Positions 7,979-14,819 of a stretch of 15,074 nt of DNA are shown one piece after another (position 1 is the stretch's first letter; the number at the start of each line of letters is the position of its first letter). Below the pieces are notes generated by a model. The model did no database searches. It was given only the letters and a program-made list of their open reading frames with translations, and was not told where the DNA came from. The stretch comes from an uncultured Rhodanobacter sp. Lineage in GTDB: Bacteria > Pseudomonadota > Gammaproteobacteria > Xanthomonadales > Rhodanobacteraceae. Where the stretch lies: positions 1 to 15,074 of the forward strand of contig CAIKJM010000548.1 of assembly GCA_903827735.1 (NCBI GenBank), in the 5' to 3' direction. The position numbers were made by a program, and so were the translations under genes.

Positions 7979-8725
7979 ATGAAAATTCTGGTCGGCTACA
8001 AGCGCGTGGTGGATTACAACGTGCGCATTCAGGTCAAACCCGACGGCAGCGGCGTGGTCACGGACGGCGTCAAGCTGTCGGCCAATCCGTTCGACGATAT
8101 TGCGCTGGAAGAAGCGCTGCGCCTGCGCGAGAAAGGTGTCGCCGAGGAAGTCGTCGTGGTCGGTATCGGCCCGGCCGATCTCACCGCCCATCTGCGCAAT
8201 GGCCTCGCCATGGGCGCCAACCGCGCCATTCACGTGGTCACTTCCGACGCGGTACAGCCGCTCACGGCGGCGCGCGTGTTCCTCAAGCTGATCGAGAAGG
8301 AACAGCCCGGGCTGTTCATCGTCGGCAAGCAGGCCATCGACGACGACGCCAACCAGACCGGCCAGATGCTCGCGGCTCTATGGGATCGCCCGCAGGCCAC
8401 CTTCGCCGGCAAAGTCGACATTGCGGACGGCAAAGCGACGGTGACGCGCGAGGTCGATGCCGGTCTGGAGACCATCGAAGTCGAGCTGCCGGCCGTGATC
8501 ACCACCGACCTGCGCCTCAACGAGCCGCGCTTCATCAAGCTGCCCGACATCATGAAGGCCAAGTCCAAGCCGATCGACAGCATCGAGTTCGCCTCGCTGG
8601 GCGTCGAGGCCCACGACCATCTGAAAACTACCCACTACGCGCCGCCGGTCAAACGCGGCAAGGGTGTGATGGTGAAGGATGCCGCCGAACTCGTCGCGGC
8701 GCTGAAGCAGAAAGGTTTGCTGTAA
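7979..8725 (+). CDS. etfB: Electron-transfer flavoprotein beta subunit
   Basis: Small subunit of the soluble ETF heterodimer, which collects electrons from acyl-CoA and related dehydrogenases and hands them to ETF-QO. The 248-residue protein has normal length. It opens with MKILVGYKRVVDYNVRIQV and carries GKQAIDDDANQTGQM (117-130), a nucleotide-binding segment. The ETF-beta signature runs from about residue 155 to 195 (V-T-R-E-V-D-A-G-L-E onward, then LPAVITTDLRLNEPR), ending in the recognition loop LPDIMKAKSKPI with L188 at the position that docks into partner dehydrogenases. I use ATG 7979, seven bases after AGAGGA; the TTG one codon before it is unnecessary. etfA follows 58 bp downstream, so the two form an operon. 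Confidence 0.97.
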   Translation: MKILVGYKRVVDYNVRIQVKPDGSGVVTDGVKLSANPFDDIALEEALRLREKGVAEEVVVVGIGPADLTAHLRNGLAMGANRAIHVVTSDAVQPLTAARVFLKLIEKEQPGLFIVGKQAIDDDANQTGQMLAALWDRPQATFAGKVDIADGKATVTREVDAGLETIEVELPAVITTDLRLNEPRFIKLPDIMKAKSKPIDSIEFASLGVEAHDHLKTTHYAPPVKRGKGVMVKDAAELVAALKQKGLL

Positions 8726-8764
8726 CTCGCAACCTGATATCTGGCCGCCCGACATTTATATATA

Positions 8765-8781
8765 GAAATCCCGGAGATTTC
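8765..8781 (+). promoter_or_regulatory. Small hairpin framing the etfA ribosome binding site
   Basis: Between etfB and etfA, GAAATC (8765-8770) and GATTTC (8776-8781) are perfect inverted repeats separated by CCGGA. The ribosome site GGAGA (8773-8777) lies in the loop and the start of the right arm, immediately before ATG 8784. The hairpin could tune etfA translation relative to etfB. With only six pairs, mostly A-T, it may be weak. Confidence 0.35.
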
Positions 8782-8783
8782 CC

Positions 8784-9728
8784 ATGAGCAAGATTCTCGT
8801 CATTGCCGAACACCTAGACGGCAAACTCAATTCTTCCACTGCCCGCGCCGTGAGCGCCGCCGTTGCCGTCAAGGCCGAAGCTATCGATGTGCTGGTGCTG
8901 GGTGACAGCGTCGACGCGGTCGCCGCCGATGCCGCCAAGATCGAGGGCGTCAGCAAGGTACTGACCGTCGCCAAGCCTGAGAATGCGCATCCGCTCGCCG
9001 CCGTGCTGGCGCCGCAGATCGCTAAGGCCGCCGACGGCTACAGCCACGTGTTTGCGCCCTCCACCACGTTTGGCAAGGACGTCGCCCCGCGCGTCGCCGC
9101 TCTGCTCGGCGTGGCCCAGGTCAGCGACGTCATGAATGTCGAATCCAGCCACACTTTCAAGCGCCCGATCTACGCCGGCAACGCCATCATCACGGTAGAG
9201 GCCAACCCCGATCATGTCGTGGTGGCAACCATCCGCACGGCCTCGTGGCCGGCGGCCAACGGTGGCGCGAACAGTGCGCCGGTTGAACCCCTTTCGCTCG
9301 ACGTCACGCTGCCAACGCATACGCGCTTCGTCGAACTGAAGCAGGGCAGCAGCGATCGTCCCGACCTGCAGAGTGCCGGCAAGGTCGTCTCTGGCGGCCG
9401 CGGCGTCGGCTCGAAAGAGAACTTCGACATCATCTACAAGTTTGCCGACAAGATCGGCGCCGCCGTAGGCGCCTCGCGCGCCGCGGTCGACGCCGGCTAC
9501 GTGCCCAACGAGATGCAGGTCGGTCAGACCGGCAAGATCATCGCCCCCGAGCTGTACATGGCCATCGGCATTTCCGGCGCCATCCAGCATCTGACCGGCA
9601 TCAAGGACGCCGGTACCATCGTCGCCATCAACAAAGACGGCGAAGCGCCGATCTTCGAGATCGCCGACATCGGCCTGGTCGGTGACCTCTTCAAGGTGCT
9701 GCCGGAGCTGGAACAGGCTATCGGCTGA
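8784..9728 (+). CDS. etfA: Electron-transfer flavoprotein alpha subunit
   Basis: FAD-carrying subunit of ETF, partner of EtfB, reducing ETF-QO at the membrane. The 314-residue protein has full length. The N-terminal domain opens with MSKILVIAEHLDGKL; the C-terminal FAD domain shows VVSGGRGVGSKENF (201-214), QVGQTGKIIAPELY (245-258) and the ETF-alpha signature around GISGAIQHLTGIKD (262-275) continuing through TIVAINKDGEAPIFEIADIG. GGAGA at 8773-8777 sits six bases before the ATG. The order etfB-etfA is the common proteobacterial one. A strong hairpin follows 24 bp after the stop, closing the operon. Confidence 0.98.
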   Translation: MSKILVIAEHLDGKLNSSTARAVSAAVAVKAEAIDVLVLGDSVDAVAADAAKIEGVSKVLTVAKPENAHPLAAVLAPQIAKAADGYSHVFAPSTTFGKDVAPRVAALLGVAQVSDVMNVESSHTFKRPIYAGNAIITVEANPDHVVVATIRTASWPAANGGANSAPVEPLSLDVTLPTHTRFVELKQGSSDRPDLQSAGKVVSGGRGVGSKENFDIIYKFADKIGAAVGASRAAVDAGYVPNEMQVGQTGKIIAPELYMAIGISGAIQHLTGIKDAGTIVAINKDGEAPIFEIADIGLVGDLFKVLPELEQAIG

Positions 9729-9750
9729 TCTCGATGCAGCCATGTGATCG

Positions 9751-9782
9751 ATGAGAGACGGCGCTTCGGCGCCGTTTCTCAT
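9751..9782. terminator. Bidirectional hairpin terminator with UUCG tetraloop
   Basis: A 14-bp stem (one G-T pair) closes on the very stable cTTCGg tetraloop: left arm 9751-9764, loop 9765-9768, right arm 9769-9782. It sits exactly between the converging etfA and gmhB genes, and the right edge touches the gmhB stop codon. The T-run is imperfect (TTTCTCATTAT on the plus side, partly within the stem), but stem strength and position make termination in both directions likely. Confidence 0.7.
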
Positions 9783-10354
9783 TATCGGTTGGGATCATGG
9801 CGATGAACGCGAAGCAAGGGCTGCACCTCCGCAAGCGAGTGCACCATCAGGCCAGTTGAGATCAACGTCTTGTCCAAGCTTTCACTGAAGAGAACATTGC
9901 ATCCCACGCCGGCAGCAACGCCTGCCTCGATATCACTGGCTTTATCCCCGACCAGGACGGATGACGCAAGATCAACACCAAAGTCGCGTTGCGCATCAAC
10001 GATCATGCCGGGGTTCGGCTTGCGCCTTGCCGATTCGCGCTTGTACTTGCCGATTCCGTGCTGAGGATGGGTTGGACAAAAATAGACTTCGTCGATGGGG
10101 CAGCGCTCTCGTTCGAATTGGAGTCGCATCCATCGGGTAAGAGCAAGAAAATCCCGCTCCGTATACATACCTCGCCCAATGCCCGCCTGATTGGTGATCA
10201 CGAAGATCAGATAGTCCCGAGCCTTTGCGACCCGGCAGAGTTCGAAAATGCCAGGGATAAAATCGAAATTGTCTTGACGATACACGTAGCCGTGATCACG
10301 ATTTATCACTCCATCGCGATCGAGAAAGAGGGCGGGGCGTTTTCCGTGCGACAT
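9782..10354 (-). CDS. gmhB: HAD-IIIA phosphatase, D-glycero-D-manno-heptose 1,7-bisphosphate 7-phosphatase-like (GmhB)
   Basis: Predicted cytoplasmic phosphatase removing the 7-phosphate of heptose bisphosphate on the route to nucleotide-activated heptose. In 190 residues the HAD motifs are in order: FLDRDGVIN (D12, D14 catalytic), ITNQAGIGRG (53-62), RRKPNPGM (110-117) and VGDKASDIEAG (135-145). The zinc loop is degraded. Where E. coli GmhB has Cys92, His94, Cys107 and Cys109, this protein keeps C93 but has T95, S108 and R110. The fold and active site look intact, so it may be a zinc-free variant. ATG 10354 is used because the HAD fold begins just after it; a longer TTG-start frame reaches into hddC. 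The start is one base from the hddC stop (TGATATG), so the genes are coupled. Exact anomer preference is unknown. Confidence 0.85.
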   Translation of the reverse strand: MSHGKRPALFLDRDGVINRDHGYVYRQDNFDFIPGIFELCRVAKARDYLIFVITNQAGIGRGMYTERDFLALTRWMRLQFERERCPIDEVYFCPTHPQHGIGKYKRESARRKPNPGMIVDAQRDFGVDLASSVLVGDKASDIEAGVAAGVGCNVLFSESLDKTLISTGLMVHSLAEVQPLLRVHRHDPNR

Positions 10355-10355
10355 A

Positions 10356-11048
10356 TCACCGGACAAGATGCTGCAGCTCGGTCTGTGCTCGCAGATAGTC
10401 TTCCGGTATGCCGATGTCGATAAAATGGCCGCCGGAAACGAATATCTCAAAATGCGCGTGGGTTACCGCACCGGCCAGGAATTCGGTTTCGAAGGAAAAC
10501 CGTTCCAGCGCCGGTCCTGACGCCAGAATATCCGCGGGCAGAACATAGCAGCCGGCGTTTATCAGCCCGGGCCCGCGGACTCCGCTCTCGATGCGAGTAA
10601 CGCGCCCGCCGTCGACACTCAGCCTGCCATAACGCTGCGTATCATCCACCTGTCTGCCGACAATGATGGGTCGTCTATGTCTTTGCCACTGCGCTTCCAG
10701 CAACGCAAAATCCAGGTCGAGGTAGGTGTCGCCATTGAATACAAAGACATGATCCGCGACACAAAGGGATAGCGACTGCCTCAGCGCCCCGCCCGTGCCC
10801 AACGGCGTTGACTCCACCGCATACTTCAGCGCAATACCGCCGAAACACTCGCCGAAGTGGTCAACTATCAGCCCGGCCTTGTAGCCGAGTGAAAGGACGA
10901 CATGACCGAACCCTTTCGCCTCCAGCGAGCCAAGCAGTAATTCGAGGAAGGGCCTTCCGGCCACCGGGGCCATCGGTTTGGGCAGATCGGGCACGATCGA
11001 TCTGAGACGCGTACCCAGTCCTCCTGCAAGAATGATTGCGTCTTTCAT
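10356..11048 (-). CDS. hddC: Sugar-1-phosphate nucleotidyltransferase, probable D-glycero-D-manno-heptose 1-phosphate guanylyltransferase (HddC)
   Basis: Predicted to join heptose 1-phosphate with GTP to give GDP-D-glycero-alpha-D-manno-heptose for a surface glycan. In 230 residues the nucleotidyltransferase hallmarks are clear: ILAGGLGTRLR (6-16), PKPMAPV (23-29) with the catalytic Lys, PLGTGGA (82-88), FNGDTYLDLD (104-113) with metal-binding D107, and GGHFIDIGIPEDY (206-218) with the second metal Asp D211. The overall wording, including LSLGYKAGLI, matches HddC better than glucose-1-phosphate thymidylyltransferases. Coupling to gmhB supports the heptose pathway. The other two expected genes, gmhA (isomerase) and hddA (kinase), are not in the window. 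The ribosome site is weak. An alternative is a guanylyl- or cytidylyltransferase for a related sugar. Confidence 0.8.
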   Translation of the reverse strand: MKDAIILAGGLGTRLRSIVPDLPKPMAPVAGRPFLELLLGSLEAKGFGHVVLSLGYKAGLIVDHFGECFGGIALKYAVESTPLGTGGALRQSLSLCVADHVFVFNGDTYLDLDFALLEAQWQRHRRPIIVGRQVDDTQRYGRLSVDGGRVTRIESGVRGPGLINAGCYVLPADILASGPALERFSFETEFLAGAVTHAHFEIFVSGGHFIDIGIPEDYLRAQTELQHLVR

Positions 11049-11060
11049 GCGCCGTCCATC

Positions 11061-11222
11061 TCTACATTTGCCGGAAGCGAGCTCTTCGTTACCCAGGTCT
11101 GGCCGATCCAGAACATCTCCGAAGCCTATCTCTTTTTTGACGCACTGCCGAAAGATCCACCCGTCTACCGCACGCAGCTCGCCGTTTGCCGGAGGCTTTT
11201 GCTAGTGTTGGCTGAGGGGTAG
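11061..11222 (+). pseudogene. Possible C-terminal remnant of an unidentified plus-strand gene
   Basis: One plus-strand frame with no start of its own reads as plausible protein (FAGSELFVTQVWPIQNISEA, then a stretch rich in Leu, Pro and Arg) and ends at TAG 11220-11222. There is no upstream body: the frame runs back only into the antisense of hddC. This would fit the tail of a gene whose front was lost when the hddC-gmhB block was placed beside it. I do not recognise the family, and a chance open frame of about 54 codons in this DNA is quite possible. Confidence 0.25.
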
Positions 11223-11240
11223 AGAGTAATGGGTATCTCG

Positions 11241-11272
11241 GGCGCCTTGTTCCAATGACGAAATCAGGCGCC
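11241..11272. repeat. Inverted repeat GGCGCCT / AGGCGCC
   Basis: GGCGCCT (11241-11247) and AGGCGCC (11266-11272) are perfect reverse complements separated by 18 bases. The repeat lies about 20 bp after the end of the possible gene remnant, so it may be that lost gene's terminator, although no T-run follows. It may also be a dyad binding site upstream of the GT-C gene. Confidence 0.4.
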
Positions 11273-11352
11273 GCATGGCGAACCGATGACGCGAACAGTT
11301 CGCTAGATCACGTTTTGAAAATTCGACTTCCCTTTATTTTTTTCGGCGATAA

Positions 11353-13002
11353 ATGATGAACTCCATCTGGCAGCGCGCACTTAGAAATTCATGGCTGACG
11401 CCGGTAATTCTTTTTCTTTTATGCGGGATGCGCAACATCGACCTGCCAGGCCTGTACATGGATGCGGTCAACCCGGACTATCTGGCAGCGCGGTTTCTCC
11501 ACCCTGCGTTGCACAACCCGGTGTACGAGCTGCCCAGCTACTTTTTCAATATCCTGGGAAATTACTATCACGGCGTACAAAATTACTACGTCGCCGTGCC
11601 ATTTCTAGCCTTTTTTGGTTCTTCCGTCACCAGCATCCGCCTGGCCCAGATGCTTTTTGGAGCCATCATCGTCGCTGGCTGCACGTCGATTGTACAAAGA
11701 ATCTCTCGATCAAACGCTCTCGCCTTAGCCTGCGGCGTGGCTCTGGCAACGGAGATCGCGTTCATCGCATCCTTCCGCGACCAAAATTACATCGTGCTCG
11801 GTGGATTCGCATGGCTAACCCTGGCACTGCTGGTGCTGTTTCCGAGGAACCTGTCGCCCGAAGCCGACAGAGCAATAAGCCACCGACGGATATTCGTCTC
11901 AGGAATTTTCTGCGGGCTCGCCGCTTACGGCTACTTCGTCCAGATATTTTTCTTTCCCGCGATGTTGCTTCTTACTTTGAGGCAAGGCGCTTTCACCGGC
12001 CGTACTTTCATGATCTGGTGCGCCGGTGTGGCGGTAGGTTTGCTGCCCTATGCATTTGGCTATTTTTCGATGTATCTCGCCCTTGGCGGAATTCATCCGA
12101 TGATGGAGAGCCTTCAAGCGGGCTTGACCACGCTACAGCCCATGCAGGCGGGCGGCAGCGTGACCAGAAATCTCGTCGAGGTCTTCGATTTTGCAAGATT
12201 CGCCGTTTCAGATCGGGAAAATGAGCTCATGGCCCTGGGCACAGCCCTGGGCTCAACGTGGGGCACAATCAAATTCGGCATGCTGTGTTTTTGCTCCATT
12301 GCGCTGTTCGCCGGTCTTTTGGCCAACCTCGCAAGGAGACGCGGGGCGATTATCGACCTGATGATGGGGATGCTGCCGATCTCCTTCCTGTGTGTTAGCG
12401 CTGTCTTCGGCAGTCGCCTGGGCGCGCACCATTTTTCGGTGCTCGTTCCGCTGATGTACGTGCTTACCGCGCTTTTAGTGGCGCGGGTGATCGTCCAGCC
12501 CCTTCGAAAGCGGGGCAGTCCGACGGTCGCGCGTGCGGCAATCGTTGTATTGACGGTGTCGGCGGTCATCGCAAATTTCTGTCAGCAGCAAGCATATTTG
12601 AATGAGCTGAACCGCACGGGCGGCGCAAGACGATCTTCCAGCGCACTAACCACTCTTGCAGATCAGGCAAGAGACACCGGCCAGCATTCGATATATGCAT
12701 TTCCGGATTGGGGCTTTTTTACGTCATTCGCTGTCCTCACTGAAAACAGCGTTCCCTACGTGCTAGACATCAGCCCAGCGGCCATCGCCAATGCGCGCGC
12801 GGCCAACGATGGGAGGAACGAGATTCGCCTGGTCTACTGGGATGATAAAGACCAACAGCGCTACACCGATGCGCTAAAAGCGGCAAACGTCGGCTCCGTA
12901 GAACAAGCGGATTTCCGGCAGCGCGATGGAACAGCAGCATTCCATATGCTCAGAGCACATTTCATTCCGGTAAACACCGCGAAAATAAATGGACTGAAGT
13001 AG
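11353..13002 (+). CDS. Multi-pass membrane protein, putative GT-C family glycosyltransferase
   Basis: A 549-residue integral membrane protein with about ten hydrophobic segments spread through residues 15-410 and a hydrophilic C-terminal part (about 411-549), probably periplasmic. After the first membrane segment comes LPGLYMDAVNPDYLAARF (31-48). Acidic residues here, D37 and D42, stand where GT-C enzymes (PMT/ArnT/GT39 type), which use polyprenyl-phosphate sugars, keep their catalytic acidic motif in the first periplasmic loop. The role would be adding a sugar to an exported glycan or lipid; that is inference, and I do not recognise a named family. Two ATGs are adjacent (11353, 11356) without a clear ribosome site. 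The gene is more AT-rich than the etf genes, as expected of transferred O-antigen DNA. It ends in TAG, 170 bp before the acyltransferase. Confidence 0.65.
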   Translation: MMNSIWQRALRNSWLTPVILFLLCGMRNIDLPGLYMDAVNPDYLAARFLHPALHNPVYELPSYFFNILGNYYHGVQNYYVAVPFLAFFGSSVTSIRLAQMLFGAIIVAGCTSIVQRISRSNALALACGVALATEIAFIASFRDQNYIVLGGFAWLTLALLVLFPRNLSPEADRAISHRRIFVSGIFCGLAAYGYFVQIFFFPAMLLLTLRQGAFTGRTFMIWCAGVAVGLLPYAFGYFSMYLALGGIHPMMESLQAGLTTLQPMQAGGSVTRNLVEVFDFARFAVSDRENELMALGTALGSTWGTIKFGMLCFCSIALFAGLLANLARRRGAIIDLMMGMLPISFLCVSAVFGSRLGAHHFSVLVPLMYVLTALLVARVIVQPLRKRGSPTVARAAIVVLTVSAVIANFCQQQAYLNELNRTGGARRSSSALTTLADQARDTGQHSIYAFPDWGFFTSFAVLTENSVPYVLDISPAAIANARAANDGRNEIRLVYWDDKDQQRYTDALKAANVGSVEQADFRQRDGTAAFHMLRAHFIPVNTAKINGLK

Positions 13003-13005
13003 AAG

Positions 13006-13179
13006 ATGATAATTTTTTCGACGAAGAATGGCCTGGAACACGTGAATTCGGAAAGCTGGCTTGAGCGTTCACAGCGTCAGACCGTCGTCGGCGACGCAGC
13101 CAGTCTCTGCCTATTTTTGTTCTCATCCAGCTCGGTGAGCGGCCTGGCTTCGCCGACGAGAGTCCTGACGACATGGTGA
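13006..13179 (+). CDS. Candidate small ORF (57 residues) between the GT-C and acyltransferase genes
   Basis: An ATG three bases after the GT-C stop opens a 57-codon frame beginning MIIFSTKNGL and ending TRVLTTW. Its TGA (13177-13179) overlaps the acyltransferase ATG at 13173. Residues about 31-48 are fairly hydrophobic with a Ser run, so a small membrane-linked peptide is conceivable. The ribosome site is poor (AGTAGAAG) and no family is recognised. The tight fit to both neighbours is the only positive evidence; it may be non-coding, or a short leader that couples translation of the acyltransferase. A competing minus-strand frame (13077-13271) seems less likely. Confidence 0.25.
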   Translation: MIIFSTKNGLEHVNSESWLERSQRQTVVGDAASLCLFLFSSSSVSGLASPTRVLTTW

Positions 13180-14723
13180 TGCATAATCTCGGGCTGCCAG
13201 CCCTGCTCGCATGGACGAAAAAGGTCTTGTTCGGAAAGAGCAGTACTTTGCTGGAAACTATCAACAGCCACGACAACAACTACAACGTCCTGCGCGTCAT
13301 TCTTGCGGCATCAGTGATCTGGTTTCATTCCAGCTATATCGCCGGATTCAGTCGGCCCGATTGGGCAAGCCGCCATCTTTACCCTATTACCGACCTCGGT
13401 GGCCTCGCCGTACAGTGTTTCTTTTTTCTCAGCGGCTTGTTTGTCGCGCAGAGCATCTACAAAGACAACAATTTGCTCGACTACTCGATCAAACGGATCA
13501 TGCGCATCTTTCCCGGCCTGTTCGCCTGCCTGGTGGTGACTACCGTTCTGCTTGCCATGGCCACGCTTGGACCTAATTTCTGGCACGTACTGGCAAACCG
13601 TGAAACCTACGATTACATACTCGACAACGGTGTTCTGAATCTCACGTGGTCCATTCCAACGCTGATTCCGGATAACCCGAGCACCACGATCAATGGCTCC
13701 ATCCACACACTGAATACCGAAGTGAAAATGTACGTGATGCTCGGCCTGTTTGGTTTGGCGGGCATCGCTTCAGAAAAGCGGTCGATGGCAGGTGCTTCAG
13801 TAATTCTACTGATTGCCGTGGCGGCAACCGGCGCCTCCATTACGGCCGTCATCAGCGCTCCGAACGATGCTTGCGCGATGATCACAATGTTCATGGTCGG
13901 TGTTCTTGCATTCGCCCTTGCTGAAAAAATCGTTGTCAGCGGCATTCATGGCGTGTTGCTGCTTTTGCTCTTTTTTCTAACCCATAAAACGCCGCAGATT
14001 CACACTATCGTCTTCTATGCACTCGCGGTGTGGATCATGATTTTCATCGGCCAGTTGCCGAGTCTGCGCCGCTGGCTAAAACCGCGAGTCGATCCAAGTT
14101 ACGGCATCTATATCTACGGCTGGCCATGCGAGCAGTTGGTCAAGGTATTGATGCCTTCAGCGACAGCAACCGCCGTAACGTTGCTCGCCATCCCTTCAGC
14201 GTACGTGTTTGCGCTTTTCAGCTGGCGCTACGTCGAAAAACCTTGCATGGACATGGCAAAGAGCGTCACCCACAAAAGAACATCTTGGGAAGGCCTTGTT
14301 ACAGTGTTCACAGCCAAGGTTCCGTGGAGAAAAAATGTCTACGTACTGCTCGCCGTCGTTGGATTGTGCCTTACGATGCAATTCCTGACGGGGCACTTCA
14401 ATTTTCAACCCGTACGCACCATGGCTTCGAAGATCATCGACTTTGGTCCGCACGAGGCGTCTTCAAAGCAAGGCTTCAATGTGCAATCGGACGGCCGCTC
14501 AGCCTTGTGGGTAAAAGTCGATACCAAGCCGGCCAAAGATTCCGTTATCGTTTTTGATGGACACTGGCTCGATACTACGGTCGATACTCAGACAATGACG
14601 TTGACTGCGGGCGTACCCGCATGGATGACGAGCGGCGGAGGCAACAAGGAAATTTGGCTCCGCAGCGTTTCAGCCGACGGCATTTTACTGTCCAACACAG
14701 TAACGCTGAAATTGACTCGTTAG
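13173..14723 (+). CDS. Acyltransferase family 3 membrane protein with C-terminal Ig/IPT-like domain
   Basis: An integral membrane acyltransferase predicted to O-acylate (often acetylate) a surface polysaccharide. The family start is clear: NNYNVLRVILAASVIWFHSS (36-55) with the conserved His H52 in the first membrane segment, then FFFLSGLFVAQSIYK (83-97) and LDYSIKRIMRIFPGL (102-116). About ten membrane segments end with SYGIYIYGWP and FSWRYVEKP (349-357). Unusually, another membrane segment (389-406) leads into about 107 residues outside (410-516) that read like an Ig/IPT-TIG beta-sandwich: FGPHEASSKQGFNV, SALWVKV, TLTAGVPAW and a closing SNTVTLKL. This replaces the SGNH esterase domain some relatives carry. 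ATG 13173 is used; no strong ribosome site is visible and ATG 13179 is also possible. It is AT-rich like the GT-C gene. Confidence 0.88.
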   Translation: MVMHNLGLPALLAWTKKVLFGKSSTLLETINSHDNNYNVLRVILAASVIWFHSSYIAGFSRPDWASRHLYPITDLGGLAVQCFFFLSGLFVAQSIYKDNNLLDYSIKRIMRIFPGLFACLVVTTVLLAMATLGPNFWHVLANRETYDYILDNGVLNLTWSIPTLIPDNPSTTINGSIHTLNTEVKMYVMLGLFGLAGIASEKRSMAGASVILLIAVAATGASITAVISAPNDACAMITMFMVGVLAFALAEKIVVSGIHGVLLLLLFFLTHKTPQIHTIVFYALAVWIMIFIGQLPSLRRWLKPRVDPSYGIYIYGWPCEQLVKVLMPSATATAVTLLAIPSAYVFALFSWRYVEKPCMDMAKSVTHKRTSWEGLVTVFTAKVPWRKNVYVLLAVVGLCLTMQFLTGHFNFQPVRTMASKIIDFGPHEASSKQGFNVQSDGRSALWVKVDTKPAKDSVIVFDGHWLDTTVDTQTMTLTAGVPAWMTSGGGNKEIWLRSVSADGILLSNTVTLKLTR

Positions 14724-14819
14724 AGGTATGTACCTACGGGCAATACTACACAACTTCAAAAGACCTGATCGGCGCGAAACATTAGGCATATCACTCATTC
14801 AATCCCAGCGCAGCTTGCT

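Larger units (their letters stand above)
11049..11352. other. Intergenic region between hddC and the GT-C gene
   Basis: This 304-bp divergent gap holds the possible gene remnant (11061-11222), an inverted repeat (11241-11272) and an AT-rich stretch (about 11311-11345) before the GT-C start. TTGAAA at 11315-11320 resembles a -35 element, but no -10 stands at proper spacing before the ATG. No RNA gene was recognised. Confidence 0.5.

Noticed and set aside
8814..9782. 322-codon minus-strand frame opposite etfA
   Set aside because: Mirrors the etfA codon pattern and gives a Gly/Asp/Ala/Arg-rich product; etfA itself is unmistakable.
10352..10450. Extended TTG start for gmhB inside hddC
   Set aside because: The extra 32 residues are out-of-frame hddC sequence without HAD homology; the ATG at 10354 gives the normal N-terminus.
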